A stretch of DNA of 64,000 bases from Chrysoperla carnea. Taxonomy: Eukaryota; Arthropoda; Insecta; Neuroptera; Chrysopidae. Of this stretch, positions 12,981 to 25,800 are shown one piece after another; position 1 is the first letter of the stretch; every line of letters starts with the position of its first letter. The stretch lies in assembly GCF_905475395.1 (NCBI RefSeq), contig NC_058338.1, positions 10,244,935-10,308,934 of the forward strand, written 5' to 3'. A program made the position numbers and the translations under genes. The notes below the pieces were generated by a model. The model did not search any database, was not told where the DNA came from, and saw only the letters and a list, made by a program, of their open reading frames with translations.

Positions 12981-13302
12981 CAGTAGAATCTCGATAACTT
13001 AAACCTCGGTAACATAAAAACCTCTGTTACTTCAAAAAATACTATGTTCCCTTCCCATCAGAGCCCAAAACCTCTATAACTTAAAATACGCAACCTCTAT
13101 AACTTAAATAAATAATCTCTGTATAGGCCCTCAGTAACTATATAGAAACATGTACATACCTCTATATTAACTAGGGTACATAGAAACATGTACATACCTC
13201 TATATTAACCTTTACCTAACATAGACACTTGATAACTTAAAACCTCTATAACTTAAAATATTTTGTGTTTCCCTTGGACTTTAACTTATCGAGATTCTAC
13301 TG
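12981..13302. mobile_element. 322-bp pogo-type MITE with TA target duplication
   Basis: Terminal inverted repeats begin CAGTAGAATCTCGATAACTT and end with its near-exact reverse complement. They are flanked by TA at 12979-12980 and 13303-13304, the signature of a Tc1/mariner/pogo insertion. The interior has several CCTCTATAACTTAAA motifs and a 38-bp-period direct repeat (13143-13171 and 13181-13209). It has no coding capacity. It resembles, but is not a simple deletion of, the larger Tigger-like element at 8453-9248. Confidence 0.85.
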
Positions 13303-13304
13303 TA

Positions 13305-14199
13305 CTATAGTATTTTTGTTAAGTGATGATGAGTGATATTACAGAAATGAATAGAGCTATCCACCAAAAAGTTGGGGTGGATGGGGGTGATGGAATGAAA
13401 AACCTGAAATTCTCTAGATATCATTTTTTAACTTCCATCTCAGTGTATAGAAACACGTGTTCCCTTCAAGGAAGAAAACGAGGTATTTTCCAGGTTTGTC
13501 GAGATGTTAGTCATATGAATTTCATCAATTTTGAAATTTCAAAAATGACCAAGTTTTTTCATCAACTAATAGATTGGTAGAAAATATCGTCTACAAAGAA
13601 TATCGAAGCCTACATAGAAGTTTTGTTGATAATCTTTTTTCTAAAATTAAAACTTATCGATATATAAAAACTAAAACTTATCGATCGAAATTAAACTTTT
13701 GTTTGAGAGAAGTTACGGGAAAAATTAGTTAAGTAATGAATTAAAGTTAGTAGTTACTCCAATAATCATAATTTTCAATAAATAAATAAATATCATAATA
13801 AATAGCTTGAAGGCAAACCAATCACAGATAGTATCAAAACCATTGTACAATATTGATGATTTTCAACCAATCAAATAAAATTATTATAGGTAAGGTATAG
13901 GTACTACCTATATCATTTTTATAAAACGTTGTAGACACAGATTTGACACCTTTAATAATAACACACACACAAAAAAAACACATACTTCATACCTACAAAC
14001 TGATAACGCATCTATATGAGTTTGAATATGAATACAATATATCACTTACCACAATAAAGTTACATACTTTAGTCAAAGCGCGATCCGGGCACTCATCACA
14101 ATCCTATTATTATCACCTCACAAGTCACACAATTCACCACCCAGTCTCATTCTGTTCTATCGCGCTCATCAAGTTATCAACCACATTAATCACTTCAGA
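13305..14199. other. Gene-free region upstream of the candidate GATA first exon
   Basis: No motif-bearing ORF. The 85-codon frame at 13323-13580 has no family resemblance. CA-rich sequence begins at about 13950. Confidence 0.45.
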
Positions 14200-14510
14200 G
14201 TTTTGTTCCTAAACTATCTGTTGCACTGATTATACACTTTGAGAGTTTTCGCATATCTCGCGTACGATTAGAGTTTGTGAGGTGACTGGTTTTTTTCCTA
14301 ATCTAAAAATTTAGTGTTTATGTGATGAAGGGAATTAATAAAATGTTTTGTTGTTGATTCCTGATTACTTTTTTTTTTTGAAACAGATAAATTTATTAAT
14401 CTTTATTACCCTCTAAATGTGTGTTATGTGTTGATTTTAATAATAAATATATATATTTTTTTTGTTTGAAACTATAACTTTATCAGACGGTGTTTATGAT
14501 TTTTTATCAG
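14200..14510 (+). promoter_or_regulatory. Candidate promoter and non-coding first exon of the GATA gene
   Basis: The first coding exon needs an upstream donor. The stretch 14050-14280 is locally less A/T-rich than its surroundings, and a near-consensus donor CAG|GTATGT lies at 14510/14511, about 4.9 kb before the acceptor at 19429. No TATA box or initiator is convincing. Transcript data are needed, and other donors upstream could serve equally well. Confidence 0.22.
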
Positions 14511-14745
14511 GTATGTTAAATATTATTATATTTTGTATATTTAAGTTGTGATATGTTAAAGAAGCGTCGCGTCCTTTTTATGAAAATGTATCATCATTGT
14601 ATACAAGGCCGATTCGATTCGATTTGAATTTCAATGGTCAGATAGTCAGTAAAAACGAAGGAATATTCGACGGTTCATCTAAAATCTCATGGAAAATGTA
14701 TTACCATCTAATTTATTTGCATAGTCCGTGGCACACCACGATTTT

Positions 14746-15145
14746 TTCGTGAGTGGCTTCGATTTGACGAGTCTATCAAATTTTCCTCTTCGATTTTTTT
14801 TCCAAGAGGCTCATTTTTGTAAAAGCGCGCAGCAGGGAATTTGTCGGACACTATGACCACTTGATAACATTCATAATTACTAAACAATTCAGCAAAAGTG
14901 AACTATGTATGTATTGAAAAGCAAAAATACTCGAGGTGATATACAAGCTCTTAGGTGCAGTATTTTTGTCGGACAAATTTAATAATTATTAATGTTATCA
15001 AGTGGTCATAGTTTCCGACCAATTTTCTACTGCGTTTTTTCAGAACGATAACTCAAAATTCACCTTTTCGAAAAAAGAGTAGAGTAAAGGTTAATAGACA
15101 CGTCAATTGGTAGACTCGTCAAAAGGGAGCCATTATACTCACGAA
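14746..15145. mobile_element. 400-bp foldback element (family D)
   Basis: Arms of about 150 bp: TTGACGAGTCTATC, GGACACTATGACCACTTGAT and AACATTCATAATTA on the left mirror TTAATGTTATCAAGTGGTCA and GGTAGACTCGTCAA on the right. The ends are near TTCGTGAGT and ACTCACGAA. Related partial copies lie at 43418-43610 and 48870-49090. No ORF. Probably a MITE. Confidence 0.7.
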
Positions 15146-15829
15146 GTTTCAAGTATGTATTTATCAAAAAACCCGCGGTTTTCCTCGGTCTAGCATATCA
15201 TTGTTATTTTTTCCTATTTTTAGTTAGTCCTTAACGACAATTAAGATGTAAAATTATTTTCTGTCGTGTCCCACGAAGATCATCTACTCAAAAATGTAAT
15301 GTGATTCTTTTACCACAGCATTAAGAACATAAATGAAACTAAACTAATGAAGTTTTTTCTTGCCTGGGAGATATATTATCATCTTATTTTCTCAAAAATA
15401 ATAAGATATCCTTTCCTTGAAGAGTTTTTTCCTGGGGTTATATATCAGGATAATGTTTTATGTAAAAAAAAGGGAACATTCAATATCCAATATGCTGAGT
15501 GACCATGTATATCTGTTGCATCAACTATACCGACGAAAGAGCAGGGAATACCACTTATCTTTACCTCGGCACCTCGTATTTAGTCGAGTTTACAGAATTG
15601 TGGGAACATATTTCAGCTATTTTACCGTTTTGATATGTAAATTACATACACGAAGACTTAGATTTCTACTTAATTTTTGTTGAAAGTCTGATCTCATCGA
15701 GGTTTTAAAACAAATTTTATTTAAAAATTGTCAGGATCTCGTCAAATTGAGACTCGGGGTATGTATTATATGAGACTCAGATCCCGTAAATCTATCAAAT
15801 TGAGATCCAGGATCTGATGCTAAAATATT

Positions 15830-16186
15830 TTGATAGATCCAACTGAACATCAGCTTCAACTTCAGCGCATCAAAGATACTCCTCTTTCTAAAAATATAAT
15901 AAAAGCAAGAATCTTGAAACTGTCAGGAAATGTAACAGATCAACAAAAAATTGACTTTAACTCCGTTCCTTTTATATCGCTATGTCTTGATGAAAGCACA
16001 GATTTCACTAAATCTGCACGTTTAGCTGTTTTTGTTCCATATTCCGTAGTAAACATCATTGAGGAAGAATTAATTGCAAAATCTAATAATCACGAAATAA
16101 AAATTATTTATCTTGGTCGCAAGAATTTATTAAGAAAAAATGAAACTTTGATACAAAAAGTTTGCATAGGTAATATTCAATTTTAG
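15830..16186 (+). pseudogene. hAT/ZBED-like transposase fragment with DESTD motif
   Basis: The open frame contains LQRIKDTPLSKNIIKARI, NVTDQQ, FISLCLDESTDF and ARLAVFVPY. Order and spacing match the part of hAT transposases (ZBED, FAM200, GTF2IRD2 group) leading into the RNase H-like core. There the first acidic residue lies in LDESTD, followed by a strand ending in a [QR]-L-x-[VI]-F pattern. Similarity fades after about 16085 and no zinc finger or C-terminal domain is attached. It is a fragment, apparently separate from the hAT relic at 11271-11470, which is on the opposite strand. Confidence 0.72.
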
Positions 16187-19100
16187 AGTGCAAAATATCG
16201 GTATTTGATAATATAGCGACCAGATTCGAAGGAAAATAAAAGCCGTGCTAATTTATCTTTATTTTTCCTTTATGGTGAATCTAATATATGTCTTATTTTT
16301 AAGATACAGTTAAAATTAAGTGTTAGAACTATAAATGAATAGAAAATTTTGAATAAAGATACGAAGAAGTTTATGAATGAAATAATGGGTGTGACATTCT
16401 TTTAACATCAATAAATAAAATCCGCTACAATTCCAATATACTAAAATTAACATGTTGGTTTTTTAAGTCAGTGTCAAACGCGTCATTTTTTTATTCAACA
16501 TATCCGTCCGGTTCGTATGTACTTATTATTTATATCCTGTGTTGTCTTTTTTATTTGAAGTACACCTACAATAATTCAAAAAAAAAATTACCTCATAGGT
16601 ACCATACGATTTGAAACAAACGACCCTGCATATTCGCAGAGTTTCTTCACCGAGTATACCTACTCACCAAAGTTAGGCGAAAGTGAAACACTTCGTACCA
16701 CGAAGTAACCACAATATCATCTAACTTCACAAGTATCTCATTACTATAGCCGACATCGAAGTAACCACAGCTGCTGCGGTAGCTTTCTGTTCGTACAGTT
16801 ATTAGAATTATCTCCATGCAGTACAGTAAAAGATGCTGCAAAAATAAGCTAAGAACATAAAATGAAAGAAAACGCTCACATTTTGCTAAAACCTCAAGAA
16901 ATGTGTTTCTTAGGTGTCAAATATCATTAGTAACGCATGAGTTAGTGGCGCAAATGTTTCTGTTTGTTAATAAACAATCTATTCGGATCGAACAAACCGA
17001 TCCAATCAGATTACTACAAATACTAAATTAGTACCAGCCTTTTTTAGGATCCCGTCATCAAAGGTAGTAAAACTGAACCTTTATAATTTTGTCTTTCTGT
17101 CTGTGGCATATAACCATATAACCTATGCCATTTGTAGTTCAATTTTAATTGGTACCATTTATTGCTCTTTCAAAGAAGAATTAAATGTTTCTAATAACTT
17201 TTCTGCTCAAAAATTTGTGCCCCGTAATATTAAGCCTTACGATATGGAAACATGAAAAAAGTGTAGTTAGTAGGACTCGATTTAACACTTTCAACGAAAA
17301 TTATTTCGAACATGATATGTTAATTAATGGCGGAGATTAATTAGATATATTTGTATAGTTTATTTTTATTAAACAAAAAAAAAGCAACATGGCGGGATCT
17401 TGTTGGTTTGTCGGTTTGAGGAATAAAGTATCATTGAGTAGATACATATACCTGTGGAGAAGAATATCCCTATATATTATAAATGTGAAAGTAAGGATGT
17501 TTGTTTGTTTGTTACGCTTTCACGCAAAAACTAGAAAATAGATTTGAATGAAACTGTACAGCAATATAGCTCATACATCAGAATAACACATGAGCTATAA
17601 TTAATAAAGAAAATTTATTCTGATATTTTACTGCAACCTCTATGATAATCATTTTAAACCATAAATCAAAGATTTGATTCATGGCCTTCTTTTCTGATAT
17701 ACTCAATGAATTATGACTATTTTACACTTTAAAAAATTAAAAATTGTGCAAATACTTTTTAGCTTTGTAAACCAAATCCTTCGAGTATTATGGAAGGAGA
17801 ATAAGTAAGATCAAGAATGGAGGCTATAAAGCGGTGGTTTTTTACTTTTATGCCCAGTTAATTGGACGGGTATCAAGAGTTTTTTATCATACAGCTTCCG
17901 TGTTGATTAAATATTTTTATGTATACAATTTTAAAAAATTTTTTGAATAAAAACATTTAGTTTTGGAATTGCTAGCTAATTGACAGATGACAGATGTTTG
18001 TAAACTAGATTTTTAATAATTTCAAATATTTTTTTTTATAATAAATTTTCCATCTGTTAGAATTGATAAAAATATATATCTATACATATAATAACTTTTA
18101 TAGGTATTATAGGCACCTATAAGTAATTTTATATTTTAATATTGACTTAATGACAAATAGTCGTGTGCCGGCCTGACCGTCAAACCTAACTAAAACAACA
18201 GAATATTTTTAAACACGATTATTTAGTATTGAAATTTAAAAAAAAAATATTTACTCTCAAACAAAACACTTCCTTCCATTTTTTTTTACTTCAATAAGAC
18301 GGTTAGAATACTTTCTTTAAGAGACGAAATGTCTTTTGGAATTCAAACTATTAACGGATATCTGCATAGAATTATTAATATTTACATAAACAATTTTAGA
18401 GTAAGTGATTTATTAGTCTAAAATTTATGTTGATGCAGTCCTTCATGAAGATTGGATATCAAATACAAATATAATTTGCCCAACCAATGAATTTGGAATG
18501 AGCATATGAAATTTTGAAATTTCTTTTTCAATTAGATAGGTCCTTGATTATCAAGTATTGAAATTTTTGCTTGATTGGTTTCAAAGTAAATCGCTTATTT
18601 TGAATATTCAACTTTTAAAAATAAAAAATTGTATCGAAGTAGATTTAATATCTCGATCAGTAATTGTCTGTGCTAAATTCACAAACATAGAAATGGAATA
18701 AAGACACGAAGAGCTTGTATATAATTTGAGTCAATAACATAGAACCGGAGTGATGGAATTTGTTGTTAGACTGGGTATCTAGAGGACCTGGTTTCGTTTT
18801 CCGGCATCTATATGAACTTTTTCGCTTGATTCTATTCGTTCAAATAAAAATACGTACTGTACTGTGTGTTAATCCATTAAAGCGCACCCTCGTAAAATAT
18901 TAACTCATCAGTACTGGCGTTAACTGTTCGGTAATCTTTAGTTGCTTCATGAGAAATTTGCACACGCGTTCTGCGCATGTATCAAATATTCCGCAACTTA
19001 AATATTCTTTAACTTTTCAAATCATAAGCTAATTAAAAATAGTTTGATTAAGTGATTATTGAATGATGTTTGGGACTGAAAATATTGGAGCAAAGAAATA

Positions 19101-19429
19101 ATCTAAATAATTTAATTTAATTTACTTAATATAATCATATTTCTATCACAAATTTTGTAATTTACTGAGTGTGATTTATATTAAAAGAAGAAAAGTACAC
19201 GAGCAGGCTCGAAAATTGTCGAAGTTAATATTTTTTTGCTTTTACCTTTCGTGTTGAGAGAAATTCTCACAATTTTCTTCAGAACTTGGAAAAAATTTAT
19301 TTTAAAAACTGTAGGTAGCTTGAAAAAATATGAAAAATTCATAATTCGAAAATAAATAAAATTGTTAAATCGAAAATATTTTGCCATCTTTTGAAAAATA
19401 CAAATATGTTTTTATTTATTTTTTTCTAG
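16187..19429. other. Putative first intron / upstream region of the GATA gene
   Basis: Apart from the truncated Helitron-like piece at 17471, I see only A/T-rich sequence. Regulatory elements are plausible here but no cluster of known sites stands out by eye. Confidence 0.4.
17471..17600 (+). repeat. Helitron-like (Lep1-type) repeat, truncated
   Basis: TATATATTATAAATGTGAAA, a TTTG tandem and TTACGCTTTCACGC are the hallmark 5' sequence of insect Lep1-type non-autonomous Helitrons. No CTAGT end is found nearby. Confidence 0.6.
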
Positions 19430-19899
19430 AAAATATAATTGGTAATGACAATGGAAAGTGAAAATTCATCAGAAAAAATTACAGAAAAACTAGAAATAAA
19501 AAATGAAACAACAGAAAACTTAAGTACAAATGATGAAAATAACCACACCTTAGATTTAATGAAACAACGGGGTACAACGACGTCGCCAACATCACAATCA
19601 GTTATCACACAAACAAATCGTCATATACGAACGATAACTACTACAGGACATATCCAAGAAACAGAGTATCCAGGCCACAGTCAAAGTAGTTCACCAAAAT
19701 CAAATTGTGAAGAAAATACAAATGATCAAGAATCGAACAATAATAACAATAACAAAGAAATTGGACAACCCACTAGATATAGTACACCTGCACCCTCATC
19801 GCATCATCGAGAAGCGAGGCATATTGTTACCTATGACGAACAACAGTCAGCGAAAGAACAAGAACATGCAAGATATTTACAAAACGTTGATTCAAATCG
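19430..19899 (+). CDS. GATA gene, first coding exon (5' UTR remnant plus residues 1-151)
   Basis: A pyrimidine-rich tract ending in CTAG at 19426-19429 looks like a splice acceptor, so the exon probably starts at 19430 with about 15 nt of 5' UTR before ATG 19445. It ends at 19899 before GTAAAT, two bases into an Arg codon. The product is highly polar (Glu, Asn, Thr, Ser, His), with a run of six Asn near its middle. No folded domain is visible. This suits the disordered N-terminal activation region of GATA factors. Confidence 0.85.
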
Positions 19900-22800
19900 G
19901 TAAATTATATTGAAATTTATTATTCCAAAAAATTTTTCTTTCCTTCACCTCGCGTCGGGTACGAATTTAATACAGCCTTCTAGATTATCTTATTTAACTA
20001 GAATAAAATACTTTTGTGGGGCGTGTTTACGAAGATTTACAGAGATTTTATACTGTTACTGGAAAATGAGCTTACCCCAATATAGGTACCCTAATGGACA
20101 AACCAATTTTACCTTTTTTAGTTTTGTTCCAAACGAGTAATTTGAAGTTTTCAATAATTTATATCTGGAATCCCGTGAAAAAGAGGTGTTTTATTTACGG
20201 GTGCTTTCGTAGAGGAGGCATAAGTAATTAGATCAAGCAAAATAAGGGCGCATAAGAATTCCCAAATACACTTTTATCAGCGACCATGTAATATACCGGT
20301 GTTGTCTATTAGAAATTTTCTAGAAATATGAGATATTTTGAACCTCTTACAGATACCAAGAATCGTCTACACTCATATCCGTAGCCAATGTGGAAATAGT
20401 CAACGAACAACACGAATATCAGCCATCGAATAATAACGATCCCTTACGTGTATCAACTCCAAATGGACAGATAATACGTTTCACTGAACCAAATGACTCA
20501 ACATCCGAGCGATACATCCAACAACAATCACATATCGCTAGAATTGTTCCCAGTAATCGTTACACATCGCGAAATACACCACCAAACAATGGTGAACCTC
20601 AAGATTATCATCAACAACATTCCTCTACACCATCAGTAGAGTATTCACAACATATTGTTGTGACAAGTACTCCAAACGTACCCACATCTTCGGAGGGATT
20701 AAATCATTACGAAAATGTTGCAAGTATTAAATATGAAACGGAAGTAGATACAAAATCAACGGTATACACAAATTTAGATTCAGTTTCATCTATGGCAAAT
20801 CAACAACAATCGCAAACACCTCAAACAACGGTTTATAACCATGTGTACAGTGAAAGTCCTGGTGGTAGTCAATACCAAACTTTACCTGCATCCTATACAG
20901 CTCACATCCTTTTCCCCCGAAATAATGACGATAATAGTCCACCGAATTCAGTGCTATACAAAAGTGATCCCACATTAACCTCTTCAGTGGTACCAAAATC
21001 CATGTACAGTTCAAATAATTACCATGGACAAGGGGGTCCCTTATTTGAAACTCAAAATCCAGGATCACCTACTCAACAAACATTGACGCTATATAATCAA
21101 AATAATGGATCGTATCAATATGTGCCAACGAGTGCAGCTAATGCGAAAATTACTGCTGAAGCACAGTATTGGTCGAATGGTTCGCCTACTTCGTTGGAAT
21201 ATTCATATCCAAATAGTTCCAGTACGCCAATTGGAATACAAAGTGATGGTTCGGTAGCATTAAGCTATTCGACATATTCAGTGAATCCCAATGGCGGATC
21301 AATTGCGTGGGCACCGGATGACTCACATTTTGAAACAAGTAAGAAATAATTTTTTTCCTTTATTTTTAAGTTGCCTTTAAGATTAGTCTGCTAGTTTATT
21401 GTCTTGATTACTGTCTTGGAGGGGGGGGTGCGTTGATTGAGCGATAATTGTCAAATTAATTTACTACATTACCGAATTTCGCAGTTCGGTAGCCGTGGCT
21501 AAGCACAAGCTAAAGAAATAATTTATAAGTAATACAATATAGCAATAGTTATTTACTTTCTTTTTATTTATAGGCAATTTTATTACAGATATTATATACA
21601 AATCACATAATGGACAAAATTAAATCTTCGTATTATTTATCCTGATTTTTCCTAAGTGACACATTTTTAGATCGTGAGTCTAAAACTTAAAATTTTTTCT
21701 CTAGTATTTTTCCTAAAGCTTACATTTTAAAACGTCTAGTTTCCATCATAAGTCAGCACGATAAGCTTTAAAATGGGGGGGGGTCATGGAAATTGATAAA
21801 GAAATAATAATTTTTCCCCTTCAAGACTTTGAAGTTACTTTTGAAAAAAAAAATTTGATCAAGTGAATTTTTGAACAGCATCGTAAATCTTTGAGCCCTA
21901 ATAATATCAATTAATTTCAAACGTATGTTTAACTATTTATTTTTTGGCAACTTATTCAGGTGCGTTAGGTGATATTGTGGTAAAAGAATGTGTCAATTGT
22001 GGTGCCAGTATTACACCATTATGGCGACGTGATGGTACTGGTCATTACTTATGTAATGCATGTGGTCTATATAATAAAATTAATGGTGTGAATCGACCAC
22101 CAGTTCGAACAAATAAAAAACCACCAGCGGTAAGTGTTACAGTTTATTTTTTAACGAAACCAAATATTTAGTTTTATTTATTTTTATTATTGACATTGTT
22201 TTTAATGAAAATGCAAATTAGTCATAAAATACGTCAAGCGACGTGGGTGGAGTTCGACATAATGACAAACATACGTTGTTACAAAACCAATGATTAAAAG
22301 TCAATAGTACCGAAATAATTCTAGAAAAATGGAACGAAATTAAATGGAATTCCCATGTAAGGTCCTTTAAAAAAGGTGTGTTACAATTGACATGAAAAAA
22401 TAGATTAGTAATTATTACGTCATGTCATTCAAATGCGTAATTATTTACTTAAAATTATCAGAAACTACTAAAAATTTTTATGAACAAATCTGTTCCAAAA
22501 AACAAATGCTAATCCACATTAATATCGCTGTCTGTATTCAAGAATCAAAAATTATTTTGAATATTAGTTTTTTCTTAAATTATGATAATGTAATAAGCTT
22601 TTACATTCACTTATTATTCACCTTTTTGAAATAACTTAAAGTTGTTGAACAAAACAACGGAGGCTTAGTACATTTTCGATCACTGTTCACATCACAAAAT
22701 TTAAAAGGGAAGTGTTGCAATTTCAGTTTTAAAAATTACGTCCAAATATAAATGAAAAAAAGCACATCAAAAAATAAAAAAGAGAACGACTAGTTTTTAA

Positions 22801-25800
22801 AAAAATGGAATTCGAATCAGTATCCCTACTTTGGGTTTTGGAAAAGATAAAATAATACAATTCTACACCGATTTCGATAATAATTGAGGGTAGAAATATT
22901 TATTTTGCTGAAATTCAAACGTTTATTTAAAAAAATCTGTACATTTTCATAGAAGTAATATTTTTAACTCGTCGCGTGGCGTGGGTTAATTTTTTTATTT
23001 AATCTTCGAAATTTCAAGCATATATCATTTTAATCATACTGTAATTTTTACTGATACGGGAGCTTGGACCATAGATTATTTTATTTATTTATATTTCACA
23101 AAAAAAAAAAAAAATTCATTTTGGTAAATTCATTTCGCTACGTTTCTAAGTATTTTTGTGAATTTTTCAGCAAGGCAATCGAAGAACGGGCGTTTCATGT
23201 GCGAATTGTAACACAACAAATACAACTTTATGGCGTCGAAATAATGGCGGTGAACCAGTTTGTAATGCATGCGGATTATACTTCAAATTACATGGTGTAA
23301 GTAATTATTTTGATTCTTACAATTAATATAGACTAGAGTTGGTTATATTGTACCTTCATTTAATTTGTACCACTTATTGATTTTTCATATCGTAAAATTC
23401 TTTACATTTACAACTTTTAGAAATATGAAAGTACCTTTCGAGCAAAGTTTAGTTTTATTACTGTAAGAAAATAGATTATTTATTAGTAAAATTGAAAAAT
23501 ATTTATTACTAAAACTGTAATATTTATTAATAAAGGGATATGTGGAGTTTGATTACCCAGTCACGGATGTATAGTATAAGTTAAAAAAAACTTATCCCAA
23601 GTATATGGTGTGACATACCTAATTAAAGACATACATCTCCCTGTCACATTTCGAAATTACTTAGTTAAAATTTTGGGAATAATATATAATATGGGGTCTT
23701 ACTCAAACATGACAAATTAAATCCTTAGTCCTTAAAACTACGAGAAACGGAAAATTTGTCGTACAACTATATTAAAAAATACAAATATGTAACAAATATT
23801 CAAAAAATAAATTAAATTTTCGAATATCAAAATACCAAAGACAGAATTCAAAAAGACACATCATACAAAAAAATTTTCTATTCAATTGGAGTGTAGCCTA
23901 GTAGGATACATACTTTTTTACCAACACAAACTTATTTAGTTTAGATTCACAAGACCTATGAGATGATTCATGGCGGAACCCTTTCCATGCGAGTTAAACT
24001 CGCACTTGACCAGTTGTACTTATATTATTTAAGTCATCGCATATATATAATAATTTACTTTATTAAATATTTATTTAAACAAATTAAAAATAAAATAAAA
24101 AGGTGAAAAATATTTTAATATAATAAAAATATAATAAGTGAACATTCATATTGCATAATTACATGATCTATGGTTGTAAACTAAATGTTATAAATGAGTA
24201 CACAAATAAGTTAACAGTCGGAGGATCGGTTACCTAAAAAAAACCAATTTCATTCAAAAATTTTATAATTGACAAAAAATATCGTTGTGAAACATTTATT
24301 GTATATTATCCGATTCGCTTCTGGTGACCATAAAAGTTTTCCTCTTAAGTTAACACTCTTAAGTTACGCAGCTAAATTCATAAGACTTAACTAACACATC
24401 TAGTATAATAAATACTACATACAAAGTGATTTTTTAAAAGTTCCAGCCAATTTAACGGATTGGAATATAAAAAAACCATAATTTACGGTCCTTCTTATTT
24501 TCGGGGGGAGCGCAAAAAGTGTTCCCGGTTTTCGGGATTGTTTAGATCATTTAGCTCAAATGATGGTCCAATTTGCTTTTTAACTGTTACTTATTTTTTT
24601 GTAGCTACTTATTTTTACTTAAGAACTACTTATTTTTTTTAAGCAGATTCTAATTTTTCGTCTCAAAAAATCAATTTTTGTTTGCAACGGTATTTTAATG
24701 CTTTAACGGTATTTTAACGCTTAAAATAGTAAGAGCATGTCCATCAGGTTATAGTCAGTTTCGTTGTAGAAATACTTATCGGGTGCCACCTAAAGCTGCA
24801 TGCAAGCAACAAATTTTATTATATAAATGATTTCAAAGAAATACGATGGCTTTATACTTAAACTGTTATAGTAAGTGTTATCTTATCTTATAGATTATAA
24901 ATATGAGTAATCATTTTGAAATAAGTTTATGTTTTGCATGTATCTTGGTATTATGTATATTCTATGCCATAAAAAACGCACATTTAATTTTATATACTCT
25001 GCTAGATGACCCAATGAACTTCGTTTACCTACAATTTATTTAATTATTACTATTGATCAGCGATTATTAATCTTAAATAACCTGCAGCTCCAATTCATTA
25101 AATCTATACTATACCTAATTCACCCGCCGAGTCCGTTAAACCCACCTGCAAGGCAACCCCTTCGCCTCCGACATAAATAATAATCTATTCACAAAAATGT
25201 TAAATAATACCTCAATATTATTCAAATACCTAGATTCACAATTTTAGAGAAATATGGTGGAAGCGCAAATAAGTACATAAGTATATCGTAAAGTTAATAT
25301 AATGTTTGATTTATCTGCGTTTCCACCATTTATTGCATTTAATATTTATACCATGTATATATGAAATATACATAGTATATTAAGTTTAGTCCCAAGTTTG
25401 TAACGCTTAAAAATAATGATGCTAGGAAAAAAAAATTTGTCATAGGTGTTCATAAAATCACCTAATTAGTCCATTTCCGGTTGTCCGTCCGTCCGTCCGT
25501 CTGTGGGCAGGATAACTCAAAACAAAAAAAGATATCAAGATGAAATTTTTACAGCGTACTCAGGACGTAAAAAGTGAGGTCAAGTTCGTAAATGAGCATC
25601 ATAGGTCAATTGGGTCTTGGGTCCGTAGGGCCCATCTTGTAAACCGTTAGAGATAGAACAAAAGTTTACATGTAAAAAATGTTTCTTATCAAAAATTAGA
25701 CAACTTTTGTTTGAAACATTTTTTCGTAAACATCACTGTTTACCCGTGAGGGCGCCAATTAGGCGGAAATTTTATAATATGTACTATACTTGATTATCAG

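Noticed and set aside
19707..20140. Overlapping frames at 19707-19913 and 19910-20140
   Set aside because: The first is an out-of-frame shadow of the first coding exon; the second lies in the following intron and has no motif.
20790..21068. 92-codon minus-strand frame
   Set aside because: Antisense shadow of the large GATA exon.
20390..21349. Large open frame taken as a gene by itself
   Set aside because: It starts at an internal GTG and runs past a GTAAGA donor. In-frame joining to 19899 on the left and 21960 on the right shows it is one exon of the GATA gene.
22130..22171. Read-through of the N-finger frame to a stop at 22171 as an alternative protein end
   Set aside because: It crosses a strong GTAAGT donor and the residues are not conserved-looking; a retained-intron form is possible but unsupported.
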